Shown here: positions 7,929-17,083 of the stretch, piece by piece
Layout of the letters: the number at the start of each line of letters is the position of its first letter
Numbering within the stretch: position 1 is the stretch's first letter
Assembly (NCBI RefSeq): GCF_004364165.1
Contig: NZ_SOAY01000011.1
Coordinates: forward strand, 310,001-374,000
From: Maribacter spongiicola
GTDB lineage: Bacteria; Bacteroidota; Bacteroidia; Flavobacteriales; Flavobacteriaceae
DNA length: 64,000 nt
Direction: 5' to 3'
Position numbers and translations under genes: made by a program
The notes under the pieces: generated by a model
Database searches by the model: none
Seen by the model: the letters and a program-made list of their open reading frames with translations, nothing else
Told to the model about the DNA's origin: nothing

Positions 7929-9188
7929 ATGAAAGACTTATTTGAAAGAATTTTAGCGAATAAAGGCCCTTTAGGTAAATGGGCTTCACAAGCAGAGGGA
8001 TATTTTGTTTTCCCAAAATTGGAAGGTCCTATTTCTAATAGAATGAAATTTCAGGGTAAAGATGTTATTACCTGGAGTATCAATGACTATTTAGGCTTGG
8101 CAAATCTTCCTGAAATTAAAAAGATTGATGGTGAGGCTGCTGCCGAATATGGTGCTGCTTATCCAATGGGAGCTAGGATGATGAGTGGTCATACTGAGTT
8201 TCATGAGCAACTAGAGCAAGAATGTGCTGCATTTGTACAAAAAGAAGCTGCCTATTTGTTAAACTTTGGTTATCAGGGTATCATGTCATGTATCGACGCA
8301 TTGGTAGGTAAAGATGATATTATTGTTTATGATGTAGATTCTCATGCATGTATTATTGATGGTGTACGTCTACACATGGGAAAACGTTTTACATTCAAGC
8401 ATAATGATATTGAGAGCTTAGAGTTGAACTTGGAACGTGCTACTAAAATGGCAGAACAAACCGGTGGAGGAATTTTAGTTATTTCTGAAGGTGTTTTTGG
8501 AATGCGCGGTGAGCAAGGAAAATTAAAAGAAATTGTTGCTCTTAAGAAAAAATTTAATTTCCGCTTATTGGTTGATGATGCGCATGGTTTTGGTACGTTA
8601 GGTAAGACTGGTGCTGGAGCAGGTGAGGAGCAGGGTATACAGGACGATATTGATGTTTATTTTGCAACATTTGCGAAATCAATGGCTAGTATTGGTGCTT
8701 TCTTAGCAGCAGATCAAGGTATAATTGATTATTTAAAATATAATTTACGATCACAAATGTTCGCTAAATCATTACCAATGGTTTATGTAAAAGGAGCATT
8801 AAAGCGATTAGATATGTTACGTACGCAACCAGAGCTTAAAGCTAAACTTTGGGAAAATGTAAATGCGTTGCAAAACGGATTAAAGGAGAAAGGTTTTGAT
8901 ATTGGTTCAACTACTAGTTGTGTTACGCCAGTTTACCTAAATGGTAGTATTCCTGAGGCAATGGCGTTAGTAAAAGATTTACGTGAAAATCATGGTATTT
9001 TTTGTTCTATCGTTGTTTACCCGGTTATACCTAAAGGGTTAATTCTTTTACGTTTAATACCAACAGCTTCACATACATTGCAAGATGTAGAAGAGACGTT
9101 AACGGCTTTTTCTTCGATTCGTGAGCGTTTAGAAAATGGTACCTATAAAAGATTATCTGCAGCAGTAGCTGCCGCAATGGGAGAATAA
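7929..9188 (+). CDS. Alpha-oxoamine synthase, candidate cysteate fatty acyltransferase (CapB/SulB-like)
   Basis: A 419-residue PLP enzyme of the alpha-oxoamine synthase family (KBL, AONS, serine palmitoyltransferase). Seen are the N-terminal INDYLGL, MGARMMSGHTEFHEQLE, the PLP-contacting DDAHGFGTLGKTGAG near residue 220, and the PLP lysine in FATFAKSMASIGAF near residue 245. This version of the lysine motif is the serine palmitoyltransferase-like one. In Flavobacterium johnsoniae and Alistipes such enzymes join cysteate with a fatty acyl thioester to give dehydrocapnine, the base of gliding-associated sulfonolipids. The upstream cysteine-synthase-like gene supports this reading. Serine palmitoyltransferase for sphingolipids is the main alternative, and the sequence alone does not separate the two. 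Confidence 0.82.
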   Translation: MKDLFERILANKGPLGKWASQAEGYFVFPKLEGPISNRMKFQGKDVITWSINDYLGLANLPEIKKIDGEAAAEYGAAYPMGARMMSGHTEFHEQLEQECAAFVQKEAAYLLNFGYQGIMSCIDALVGKDDIIVYDVDSHACIIDGVRLHMGKRFTFKHNDIESLELNLERATKMAEQTGGGILVISEGVFGMRGEQGKLKEIVALKKKFNFRLLVDDAHGFGTLGKTGAGAGEEQGIQDDIDVYFATFAKSMASIGAFLAADQGIIDYLKYNLRSQMFAKSLPMVYVKGALKRLDMLRTQPELKAKLWENVNALQNGLKEKGFDIGSTTSCVTPVYLNGSIPEAMALVKDLRENHGIFCSIVVYPVIPKGLILLRLIPTASHTLQDVEETLTAFSSIRERLENGTYKRLSAAVAAAMGE

Positions 9189-9207
9189 TATCTTTTTAGT
9201 TTATATT

Positions 9208-9245
9208 AAAAAAGCCCGAAATCATTTGATTTCGGGCTTTTTGCT
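9208..9245. terminator. Bidirectional terminator between convergent genes
   Basis: A perfect 15-bp stem (9209-9223 with 9228-9242, core GCCCGAAATC) with a 4-base loop and T runs on both strands. It serves the oxoamine synthase (+) and the GNAT-like gene (-). Confidence 0.95.
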
Positions 9246-9255
9246 TTTGTCTTTT

Positions 9256-10374
9256 TTAGAGAGATTTTCTATAAGTTCTTCTACGTTTGTACACTACTGG
9301 GTCAAAATGTTTCCACATTTGCTTGATAGCCAAGTTTTCTTCAAGTTCGGGAGTTCTGTAGCACATATCAATACCTTTTTCATTAAATGTTTTATGGTAT
9401 TCATTGAATATAACAGCGGTAACACCTTTATTTTGATATTCGGGATCAATGCCTATCAAATAGAAAATAACATCTTTACTCTTCTTTTTAGCTTTTAGCA
9501 AATGGAATAATCCGAAGGGGAACAGCTTTCCTTTTGCTTTTTGCAATGCTTCTGAAAATGATGGCATAACGATCGCAAAGGCTATTAACTTGTCATCTTT
9601 ATCTTTTACAAACTTTATATATTCAGGATTTATAAAGCTGATGTATTTTTTCTTGAAGTATGCTTTCTGTATTTCTGTAATTGGTACAAATGAAGATAGG
9701 TTGGCATATGTAGCATTAAAGAGATCGAACATCTCGTCTGCCATAGGCATCACCTCTTTTGTCTTGGTGAAATTTACTTCTTTAAGCCCGTAACGTTTTT
9801 TTACTAAGTCATTCAGTCTGGTAAACAAAGCCGGATCTGCATTTTTTGCTGGAAACTTATTTTCCATGTATTCTTTTTCTTTTACAAAGCCCAAGTTTTC
9901 GTAATGACTTTGGTAGTAAGAATGATTGTACCAAGTAATCATGGTGCCAATATGATCAAAACCTTCTACTAGAACTCCAACTTTATCTAGATTTGAAAAC
10001 CCTACGGGACCTTCCATATATTCTAAGTTGTGTTCTTTTCCTATTTCTGCAACTTTCTCTAAAAGTGTTTTTGATACCTCTGGGTCGTCCACAAAATCAA
10101 ACCAGCCAAAGCGCATTTTTTTTACGTTTTGTTGATTAACTTCAAGGTGATTGATAACTGCTGCTACACGACCCACTATTTTATCTCCGTCTTTAGCTAG
10201 AAAGAACCATGCTTCGGCATCTTTAAAAACGGGATTTTTATCTTTATCAAAGCTTTCTAGCTCATCATTGATAATGGGCGGCACCCAATACTTATTGTCT
10301 TTATATAGCGAAAACGGAAAGGTTACAAAGCGTTTTAAGTCTTGCTTTGTTTTAGCTTCATGTAGTGTGATCAT
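9256..10374 (-). CDS. GNAT-like protein, candidate lipid N-acyltransferase
   Basis: A 372-residue protein of a long GNAT-fold family common in Bacteroidota. The N-terminus (PFSLYKDNKYWVPPI) and the middle segment GPVGFSNLDKVGVLVEGF are characteristic. The C-terminal GNAT core includes FYLIGIDPEYQNKGVTAVIF, with the Q-x-x-G-x-A/G-like acyl-CoA-binding loop. There is no signal peptide or membrane segment. It sits tail to tail with the candidate cysteate acyltransferase. Bacterial ceramide synthase (bCerS of Caulobacter) is a GNAT-like protein of similar length encoded near serine palmitoyltransferase. By analogy this protein may N-acylate capnine or sphinganine. That role is an inference; only the fold is read from the sequence. 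Confidence 0.75.
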   Translation of the reverse strand: MITLHEAKTKQDLKRFVTFPFSLYKDNKYWVPPIINDELESFDKDKNPVFKDAEAWFFLAKDGDKIVGRVAAVINHLEVNQQNVKKMRFGWFDFVDDPEVSKTLLEKVAEIGKEHNLEYMEGPVGFSNLDKVGVLVEGFDHIGTMITWYNHSYYQSHYENLGFVKEKEYMENKFPAKNADPALFTRLNDLVKKRYGLKEVNFTKTKEVMPMADEMFDLFNATYANLSSFVPITEIQKAYFKKKYISFINPEYIKFVKDKDDKLIAFAIVMPSFSEALQKAKGKLFPFGLFHLLKAKKKSKDVIFYLIGIDPEYQNKGVTAVIFNEYHKTFNEKGIDMCYRTPELEENLAIKQMWKHFDPVVYKRRRTYRKSL

Positions 10375-10462
10375 TGAACTTCTTTAGAAGTGCCAATATT
10401 AGTGATATTAATCAACAAATTAAAGCTGTTGAGAGTGAAAAATAGGGATGAGTAGTGGTTCG

Positions 10463-11554
10463 TTAAAAGTCTATCTCGCCACTCTCTTTCTTTTTCTTCT
10501 TTTCAGCTTTCTTTAATTTTTTAAGTTGCTTTTTAGAAGGACCAAGGTCAATGTCTTCTGCGCCACTGCCTTTTTTATTTTTTTCCTTCTTTTTCTTTTT
10601 CATTGCCTTCTTATCAATAGCTCCGCCATTCTGATCAGCCTCTTGATCTTCAATTGGTTTAAGTTTATCTTTATGGAAATCCATTCTATATGAACCACCT
10701 ATCCCAAAGAAAATACGAGTTGGAGTATTTTTTAAACTGGCTCCCATATTAAAATCTAATTGTAGATTTTCTTTTAATAAATGCGCAATACCACCACGGA
10801 TCAATAAATCTGAATAACGATCACTGTCTATGCCTTGGTGTTCTACAAACACACTCCATTTAGGGTTTCTAAAGGCGTGTGACAATGAAATAGTATAACT
10901 TAATTCTGGGTCATCTGTACTAATGCGATCATATGCTGTGTTGGTTATTAAAACGAACCTTGGTGTTAAGCGACTTTGTGTTGCGATCATACCACGGTAA
11001 GAAATAGTTGGTTCGCCAATGTAAAATGGGTTGTCTCCTAGCACGAAATTTGCTCCACCATAAATAGAAACGGCAGGCAAAAGGTTTTTAAATTGAAACT
11101 TATGATTCGCTCTCCAGCTATATAAATTTGGTTTGTTAGCTTCAGGGTTTTTAAAAGGATCGTAGACTAAAACTTTTAATCCTAATCTATTTCTAGAAAA
11201 ATCTCTTCGCTTTGCTATTAGGTCAAAATTAAGATAGGTTAGGTTTTGATCTTGAAAAGTACCTTCGTAATTCAGTTCTAATTTTTCGAATAGCAATCCG
11301 TATCGTAATGAAATATCGGTTCCCCAAATGTTAGATTCCGTATTCAAAAGTGTATGGTCTTTTTGCTCATAAAACAGTCCCATTTCTGCTTGTACCACAT
11401 TTTTTCCAACGGCATATGCACTTACAGAAACTCCTGGTCTATTAGAATTTATTACATCCGTGTACTGTGAAATACCTACCAGTGGTAGAAGAAATAATAA
11501 GGTTAATACGTATTGATATGATTTAGAGTAGGCAAAAAGACTATTCATGAACAC
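10463..11554 (-). CDS. Outer-membrane beta-barrel (transporter-type) with Lys-rich C-terminal tail
   Basis: A 363-residue protein with a signal peptide (YVLTLLFLLPLVGISQ, cleavage near residue 30). About 250 residues of alternating beta strands follow (INSNRPGVSVSAYAVGKN, then repeated aromatic strand ends), like the Phenol_MetA_deg/transporter group of outer-membrane barrels. After the last strand (FFGIGGSYRMDF, about residue 290) comes a disordered tail of some 70 residues full of lysine (for example KKAMKKKKKEKNKK). A barrel normally ends with an aromatic residue at its last strand; here a charged tail is added. The start may be at 11554 or 11548. It is divergent from the DUF4834 operon. 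Its substrate is unknown. Confidence 0.75.
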   Translation of the reverse strand: MFMNSLFAYSKSYQYVLTLLFLLPLVGISQYTDVINSNRPGVSVSAYAVGKNVVQAEMGLFYEQKDHTLLNTESNIWGTDISLRYGLLFEKLELNYEGTFQDQNLTYLNFDLIAKRRDFSRNRLGLKVLVYDPFKNPEANKPNLYSWRANHKFQFKNLLPAVSIYGGANFVLGDNPFYIGEPTISYRGMIATQSRLTPRFVLITNTAYDRISTDDPELSYTISLSHAFRNPKWSVFVEHQGIDSDRYSDLLIRGGIAHLLKENLQLDFNMGASLKNTPTRIFFGIGGSYRMDFHKDKLKPIEDQEADQNGGAIDKKAMKKKKKEKNKKGSGAEDIDLGPSKKQLKKLKKAEKKKKKESGEIDF

Positions 11555-11606
11555 GATTTTATAATTATTTTAATAGTATGATTCTTTATATACAACGTGA
11601 TAATTG

Positions 11607-11614
11607 TATTTTTG
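11607..11614 (+). promoter_or_regulatory. Putative -7 element (TATTTTTG) before the DUF4834 gene
   Basis: TATTTTTG fits TAnnTTTG, 21 bases before the ATG at 11636. It probably starts the operon that continues into yfhO, the glycosyltransferase and the flippase. Confidence 0.45.
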
Positions 11615-11635
11615 ATATATCTTAAGTAAGAATAA

Positions 11636-11890
11636 ATGGCTTTTTTAAAAACTATATTAATTATTCTTTTGGTGTATTACTTGCTAAAATTTTTGGCAAA
11701 GTTATTTGCGCCGAAAATATTGAACTACGCCGCTAAGAAAACCGAATCTCATTTTAGAGAAGCTTTTGAGAACCAACGTCCCATTAACCAAGAGGAAGAT
11801 GAAAGTGTAATAATCAATAAAAAACCATCTCGAAAAAAGAACGATTCTGAAAAAGTAGGTGAATACATTGATTTTGAAGAGCTAGACTAG
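11636..11890 (+). CDS. DUF4834 small membrane protein
   Basis: An 84-residue protein with one N-terminal membrane helix (TILIILLVYYLLKFLAKLF) and a charged cytoplasmic tail ending GEYIDFEELD. This is the layout of the flavobacterial DUF4834 family, which is usually found just before a YfhO-like gene, as here. Its function is unknown. It lies 32 bases before yfhO, with a second promoter-like element in the gap. Confidence 0.8.
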   Translation: MAFLKTILIILLVYYLLKFLAKLFAPKILNYAAKKTESHFREAFENQRPINQEEDESVIINKKPSRKKNDSEKVGEYIDFEELD

Positions 11891-11891
11891 T

Positions 11892-11899
11892 TATCTTTG
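11892..11899 (+). promoter_or_regulatory. Putative -7 element (TATCTTTG) before the YfhO gene
   Basis: An exact TAnnTTTG match begins right after the DUF4834 stop and lies 23 bases before the ATG at 11923. It could give an extra transcript for yfhO and the downstream glycan genes. Confidence 0.5.
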
Positions 11900-11922
11900 T
11901 CTAAACACTACTTATTTAGCAA

Positions 11923-14358
11923 ATGAAGCAAGGCTTAAAATTCTTTTTCATCCATTTTTTTGTTGTCGTATTTTTTATCATTGCTGCATTAGCTTATTTC
12001 AGCCCAGTACTGCAGGGTAAAGTAATGTATCAGCATGATATTGCCCAGTATACGGGTATGGCTAAAGAACAGAACGATTTTAGAAAATCTAATGATCAAG
12101 AACCATATTGGACCAACAGTGCTTTTGGCGGTATGCCAACGTATCAATTAGGGGCGAATTATCCATATAATTATATTAAAAAACTAGACCGTTTAATTCG
12201 GTTTTTACCAAGACCTGCAGATTACCTGTTCTTATATTTCATAGGTTTTTATATTCTACTTTGTTGTTTGAAAGTAGATTATAGACTAGCAATTGTAGGG
12301 GCTTTGGCATTTGGTTTTTCTACATACCTTATTATTATATTGGGAGCAGGGCATAATGCAAAGGCACATGCCGTTGCCTATTTACCTGTTCTTTTAGCAG
12401 GTATTGTGCTCGTTTTTAGAAAAAAATATCTTTGGGGTTTTGTTTTGACAGCCTTGGCAATGGCTCTTGAAATTACTGCCAACCACTATCAAATGACCTA
12501 TTACTTTATGTTACTGGTGCTCATTTTGGGTGTGGTGTATTTGGTGTATGCGATAAGAGATAAACAATTAAAACATTTTTTCACATCTGTTGGTATTTTA
12601 CTATTTGCTGTTACTCTAGGTATAGCTGCAAATGCTACTGGGTTAATGGCTACAAAAGAGTATGCCGATTGGAGTACACGGGGTAAAAGTGAATTGACCA
12701 TAAACCCAGATGGATCGACAAAAGAAGATACTGGCGGATTGAGCAAAGCTTATATTACTAACTGGAGTTATGGTATTACAGAATCATTGAACTTATTTGT
12801 ACCAAGACTTTTTGGTGGCGCAAGTCAAGAGAATTTGGGTGAGAATTCTAAATCTTATAATTATTTAATTGATAAGGGGTTGGCTAGGTCAAGTGCTTTA
12901 GATTTCGTAAGCGGTTTACCATTGTATTGGGGTGAACAACCTGGTACATCGGGTCCGGCATATTTAGGTGCGGTTATATTTTTCCTATTTATTTTAGGAT
13001 TGTTCTTGGTGAAAGGCAAACATAAATGGTGGCTGCTTTTCGGTTCATTGATGTCTTTAGTATTATCGTGGGGTAAAAACTTTAGTGCATTAACTGATTT
13101 TATGATCGACTATTTTCCGCTGTATGATAAATTTAGAGCGGTGTCATCTATTCAAATTGTACTAGAACTTTGTGTACCAGTTTTAGCCATTTTAGCTTTG
13201 AAGAAATTATTTAAAGATAAAGTTCCGCAAGCGGATAAAATGAAATCTTTGACCATTGCAGCAGTAATTGTTTTGGGCTTAGGCGTTGTTTTATTCATAT
13301 TCAAAGGTGCATTTCATTTTGTTGGCGCCAATGATGATAGTCTTAGAATGACTGGCTTAGAAGAATTGCCAGAAATGCTTCGTCTGGATCGTAAGAGTGT
13401 TTACACGAGCGATTTGTTACGCTCATTAGGTTTTGCATTGGGTACGGCATTTTTAATTTATATGTATTTAAAAGAGAAATTGAAAATGAATTTCTTGATT
13501 ATTGCAATTGGTATTTTGGTTGTGGTAGATTTGGTTGGGGTTGATTTACGCTATGTAAATAATGACAACTTTGTGTCTAAACGTAAAATGTTGGAGCCTT
13601 TTCAAGAAACTACGGCTGATAAGATTATAGCAAAAGATGACGGAGTATTCCGTGTTTTTGATCAAACAGACGGATTTGATTCCGCCAAAACAGCTTATTT
13701 CCACCAGAGTATAACGGGTTATCACGCAGCTAAACCTGCCGGTATGCAAGACTTGTTCAATTTTCATGTGTACAATGGTAACTTGTCGGTTTTGAATATG
13801 ATGAACATTAAATATGTGATCAGGCAAGATCAAGAGGGTAATGCTTTTCCGATCGAAAACCCGAATGCAAATGGTAATGCTTGGTTTATTTCTGAATTAC
13901 AACCAGTTGCAAATGCCAATGAAGAAATAATGGCATTAGATAGTTTAGATACTAAGAATATTGCTGTTGTAAATACTACTAAGTTTTCTGACATATACCC
14001 ATTAACGTATCAAGTTGATTCTACGGCTTCAATTGCTTTAATTGATTATGAGCCGAATCATTTAACATACACATCTAAAAATAGCAATGAAGGTGTTGCT
14101 GTATTTTCAGAGATGTATTATAAGAATGGATGGAACGCTTATATCGATGGAAAAGAAAGCGATTACTTTAAAGTTGATTACGTATTAAGAGCCCTTAAAA
14201 TTCCTTCAGGCGAACATAAGGTAGAATTTAAATTTGAACCAGAAGTTGTAGCAACAGGAAGCAAAATCACCTTAGCGAGTACTATTTTATTAGGACTATT
14301 TATTGTTGGCGGATTTGGTTTCTCTTTTTGGAGATCTAAAAAAGAAGACGAAGCATAA
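11923..14358 (+). CDS. YfhO family membrane protein (GT-C-like)
   Basis: An 811-residue polytopic membrane protein of the YfhO family, likely a GT-C-type glycosyltransferase using a lipid-linked sugar. It begins with a membrane helix followed by a loop with QHDIAQYTGM, carrying the acidic residue expected at a GT-C active site. About a dozen membrane segments run to residue 545, then a periplasmic beta-rich domain (about 545-770), then a last helix (ITLASTILLGLFIVGGFGF). In Bacillus and Listeria YfhO members decorate teichoic acid; in Flavobacteriaceae the target is not known. Its stop overlaps the start of the next gene by one base (TAATG), showing translational coupling. Confidence 0.85.
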   Translation: MKQGLKFFFIHFFVVVFFIIAALAYFSPVLQGKVMYQHDIAQYTGMAKEQNDFRKSNDQEPYWTNSAFGGMPTYQLGANYPYNYIKKLDRLIRFLPRPADYLFLYFIGFYILLCCLKVDYRLAIVGALAFGFSTYLIIILGAGHNAKAHAVAYLPVLLAGIVLVFRKKYLWGFVLTALAMALEITANHYQMTYYFMLLVLILGVVYLVYAIRDKQLKHFFTSVGILLFAVTLGIAANATGLMATKEYADWSTRGKSELTINPDGSTKEDTGGLSKAYITNWSYGITESLNLFVPRLFGGASQENLGENSKSYNYLIDKGLARSSALDFVSGLPLYWGEQPGTSGPAYLGAVIFFLFILGLFLVKGKHKWWLLFGSLMSLVLSWGKNFSALTDFMIDYFPLYDKFRAVSSIQIVLELCVPVLAILALKKLFKDKVPQADKMKSLTIAAVIVLGLGVVLFIFKGAFHFVGANDDSLRMTGLEELPEMLRLDRKSVYTSDLLRSLGFALGTAFLIYMYLKEKLKMNFLIIAIGILVVVDLVGVDLRYVNNDNFVSKRKMLEPFQETTADKIIAKDDGVFRVFDQTDGFDSAKTAYFHQSITGYHAAKPAGMQDLFNFHVYNGNLSVLNMMNIKYVIRQDQEGNAFPIENPNANGNAWFISELQPVANANEEIMALDSLDTKNIAVVNTTKFSDIYPLTYQVDSTASIALIDYEPNHLTYTSKNSNEGVAVFSEMYYKNGWNAYIDGKESDYFKVDYVLRALKIPSGEHKVEFKFEPEVVATGSKITLASTILLGLFIVGGFGFSFWRSKKEDEA

Positions 14359-15629
14359 TGAGAAAGGTGCTGGTCATTACTTATTATTGGCCACCTGCTG
14401 GCGGACCGGGAGTTCAACGTTGGTTAAAGTTTGTAAAATACTTTAGAGACTTTGGTATTGAACCGGTGCTTTATATTCCTGAGAATCCTCATTACCCGCT
14501 GTTAGATGAATCTTTTTTACAGGATACTCCCGATGATTTAAAAATCTATAAACATCCTATAAAAGAGCCATATCGTATTGCGACCATATTTTCTAGTAAG
14601 AAAACAAAGCGTATTAGTTCTGGAATTATTCAGACTAAAAATCAGTCTTTTTTAGAGAAAGCTCTTTTGTGGATTAGGGGTAATCTTTTTATACCAGATG
14701 CAAGGAAATTTTGGGTAAAACCTTCTGTTAGTTTTTTAAAAGGCGTACTAGAAAAAGAAGGAATAGACACGATAATTACTACCGGACCTCCACACAGTGT
14801 GCACCTAATTGGTTACTATTTAAAACATTCCAAACAATTAAACTGGATTGCAGATTTCCGCGATCCATGGACAACCATAGGCTACCATAAAAAACTAAAA
14901 TTAACATCCTCTGCAGAAAAGAAACATAAGCAGTTAGAGTCTGATGTTTTAAACACTGCCGATAAAATTATAGTTACTAGTGCTACTACAAAACAAGAGT
15001 TTCAGCATATTACTAATCAGCCAATAAAAGTCATTACAAACGGTTTTGATGGTGATATATCAACCGAGGTAGAACTTGATACTAAATTCACTATATCTCA
15101 TATAGGGTCATTGTTAAGTGGTAGAAATCCGTTGAAGCTATGGAAGGTATTGTCTGAATTAATAACAAAAAATTCAAGTTTTAAAGAAGCGCTTTGTATA
15201 CAGTTTATTGGTGTGGTAAGTGATGAAATTTTGTCTTCAATTGACGAAATGGGCTTGAAAGATTATATTCAGATTTTAGGTTATGTTTCTCATGAAAAGG
15301 CAATTACCTATCAAAAATCATCTCAGGTTTTGTTATTGGTAGAAATAGATTCGCAAGAAACTGTCGGTATTATACCTGGTAAATTATTTGAATATATGGC
15401 GGCAAAACGCCCCATAATAGGTGTTGGACCAAAAAATTGGGAAGTTGGTGAAATTGTAGCACAAACGAAAACTGGATATATTTTTGAGCATTCTGATGAC
15501 ATTACTTTGAAAAACGTACTTTTAAATTGGTTTGAGCAGTTTCAAAATAACGAGTTACAGATTTCTTCTAATACCATTGAGAAGTATAGTAGAAGAGAAC
15601 TCACTAGAAAATTAGTTGAATATATTTAA
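14358..15629 (+). CDS. Glycosyltransferase, GT4-like (GT-B fold)
   Basis: A 423-residue GT-B fold glycosyltransferase. The N-terminal domain starts VLVITYYWPPAGGPGVQRW, the donor-acceptor Gly-rich loop of family 4. The C-terminal domain includes ISHIGSLLSGRNP (the start of a GT1-type Rossmann fold) and GIIPGKLFEYMAAKRPIIG, with the E-x7-E-like donor-binding motif. It is cytoplasmic and uses a nucleotide sugar. It overlaps YfhO upstream and the flippase downstream by one base each. The three genes probably build or modify a surface glycan or glycolipid. Confidence 0.88.
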   Translation: MRKVLVITYYWPPAGGPGVQRWLKFVKYFRDFGIEPVLYIPENPHYPLLDESFLQDTPDDLKIYKHPIKEPYRIATIFSSKKTKRISSGIIQTKNQSFLEKALLWIRGNLFIPDARKFWVKPSVSFLKGVLEKEGIDTIITTGPPHSVHLIGYYLKHSKQLNWIADFRDPWTTIGYHKKLKLTSSAEKKHKQLESDVLNTADKIIVTSATTKQEFQHITNQPIKVITNGFDGDISTEVELDTKFTISHIGSLLSGRNPLKLWKVLSELITKNSSFKEALCIQFIGVVSDEILSSIDEMGLKDYIQILGYVSHEKAITYQKSSQVLLLVEIDSQETVGIIPGKLFEYMAAKRPIIGVGPKNWEVGEIVAQTKTGYIFEHSDDITLKNVLLNWFEQFQNNELQISSNTIEKYSRRELTRKLVEYI

Positions 15630-17083
15630 TGGGCATTGTACTTAAACAATCGTTGAACAATACTATTGTAACCTATGTTGGTTTTGCAATAGGTGCTATC
15701 AATACCTTGTTTTTGTACACAAATTTTATGCAACCAGATAACTACGGACTTATACAGGTAATCTTATCGGTCTCTGCTGTTTTAATGCCTGTTTTAGCAT
15801 TTGGTGTGCCAAACAGTTTGGTTAAATTTTACTCTAGTTTTAAAAGTGAAGATAGCCAAAATTCGTTTTTGACCCTTATGTTGCTTCTTCCTTTAGCATT
15901 CATTATTCCTATTGCAGCTCTTAGTTATGTAGCCAATGAAGCCATTGGAAATTTGCTTTCAAAACAAAACGATATCGTACGTGACTATGTGTGGCATATT
16001 TTTCTAATCGGTTTTGCTATGGCATATTTTGAAGTCTTTTATGCTTGGGCGCGTATAAAGATGAAATCTATGTTCGGCAATTTTATGAAAGAATTGTTCT
16101 GCAGAATAGGACAAACTGCATTGTTGATTTTGCTATGGATGAAGATTATTGATATTGAATTCTTTATTAATTCATTGGTCGGGTTTTATTTAATTCGAGC
16201 CCTTATCATGAAATTTTACGCTTATAAAATTCGCAAACCTATATTGAATTTCACCTTACCAAAAAATTGGAAGACTATAGTAAATTATAGTGGGTTGATT
16301 ATTCTTGGTGGTTCTACGGCTATTGTGCTTATGGAGGTTGATAAGGTAATGTTGAATAATTTTTTAGAACTTGAGAATGTGGCGTTTTATGCTGTTGCTG
16401 GTTTTATTGCTTCAACCATTGCAGTGCCATCGAGAGCTATGCATCAAATTACATATCCATTAACGGCTAACTATTTAAATGATAATGATAAACCAGCATT
16501 AGCACAGTTGTATCAAAAAAGTTCGTTGACGCTTTTTATTGTTTCTGGTATTTTGTTTCTATTGATTTTACTTAATTTAAATGAGCTATATGAATTATTA
16601 CCCAAAAAATATTCTGGCGGGTTCATGATTGTGTTTTGGGTAGGTCTTGCAAAAGTATATGATGCTCTTCTTGGGAACAATAATTCAATATTGTTCAATT
16701 CTGATTACTACCGCTCTATTTTGTTTTTTGGTGTGCTGTTGGCTTTTTTGGCTATTGCGTTTAATCTCTGGCTAATTCCAACCTACGGTATTGACGGTGC
16801 CGCTATTGCTAGTTTTAGTGCATTTTTCATCTATAATACCTTAAAAATTGGCTATGTAAAATCGAAATTTAAAATAATTCCGTTTACAAAAGAGACGCTT
16901 CAAGTATTATTGTTATTGATAAGTATTGCAGCTATTTTTTCTATAGTTTCATTTCCCTTTCACCCAATTCTAAACATCATTTTAAAAAGTATATTGATGA
17001 TTGTCTGTTATGTGGGTGTGCTATATCGTTTTAAAATATCTGAAGATGTATATGGCTTTTTAAGCAAGTTCTTAAAACGCTAA
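15629..17083 (+). CDS. Polysaccharide/lipid-oligosaccharide flippase (Wzx/MOP type)
   Basis: A 484-residue integral membrane protein with about 14 helices, of the MOP exporter superfamily (Polysacc_synt / PST). The N-terminal helix pair with FAIGAINTLFLYTNFMQPDNYG and the conserved FGVPNSLVKFYSSF segment are typical. It would move undecaprenyl-linked oligosaccharide across the inner membrane, fitting the glycosyltransferase and YfhO genes just upstream. Its stop at 17083 abuts the stop of the convergent AI-2E-type gene at 17084, with no space for a terminator. Confidence 0.88.
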   Translation: MGIVLKQSLNNTIVTYVGFAIGAINTLFLYTNFMQPDNYGLIQVILSVSAVLMPVLAFGVPNSLVKFYSSFKSEDSQNSFLTLMLLLPLAFIIPIAALSYVANEAIGNLLSKQNDIVRDYVWHIFLIGFAMAYFEVFYAWARIKMKSMFGNFMKELFCRIGQTALLILLWMKIIDIEFFINSLVGFYLIRALIMKFYAYKIRKPILNFTLPKNWKTIVNYSGLIILGGSTAIVLMEVDKVMLNNFLELENVAFYAVAGFIASTIAVPSRAMHQITYPLTANYLNDNDKPALAQLYQKSSLTLFIVSGILFLLILLNLNELYELLPKKYSGGFMIVFWVGLAKVYDALLGNNNSILFNSDYYRSILFFGVLLAFLAIAFNLWLIPTYGIDGAAIASFSAFFIYNTLKIGYVKSKFKIIPFTKETLQVLLLLISIAAIFSIVSFPFHPILNIILKSILMIVCYVGVLYRFKISEDVYGFLSKFLKR

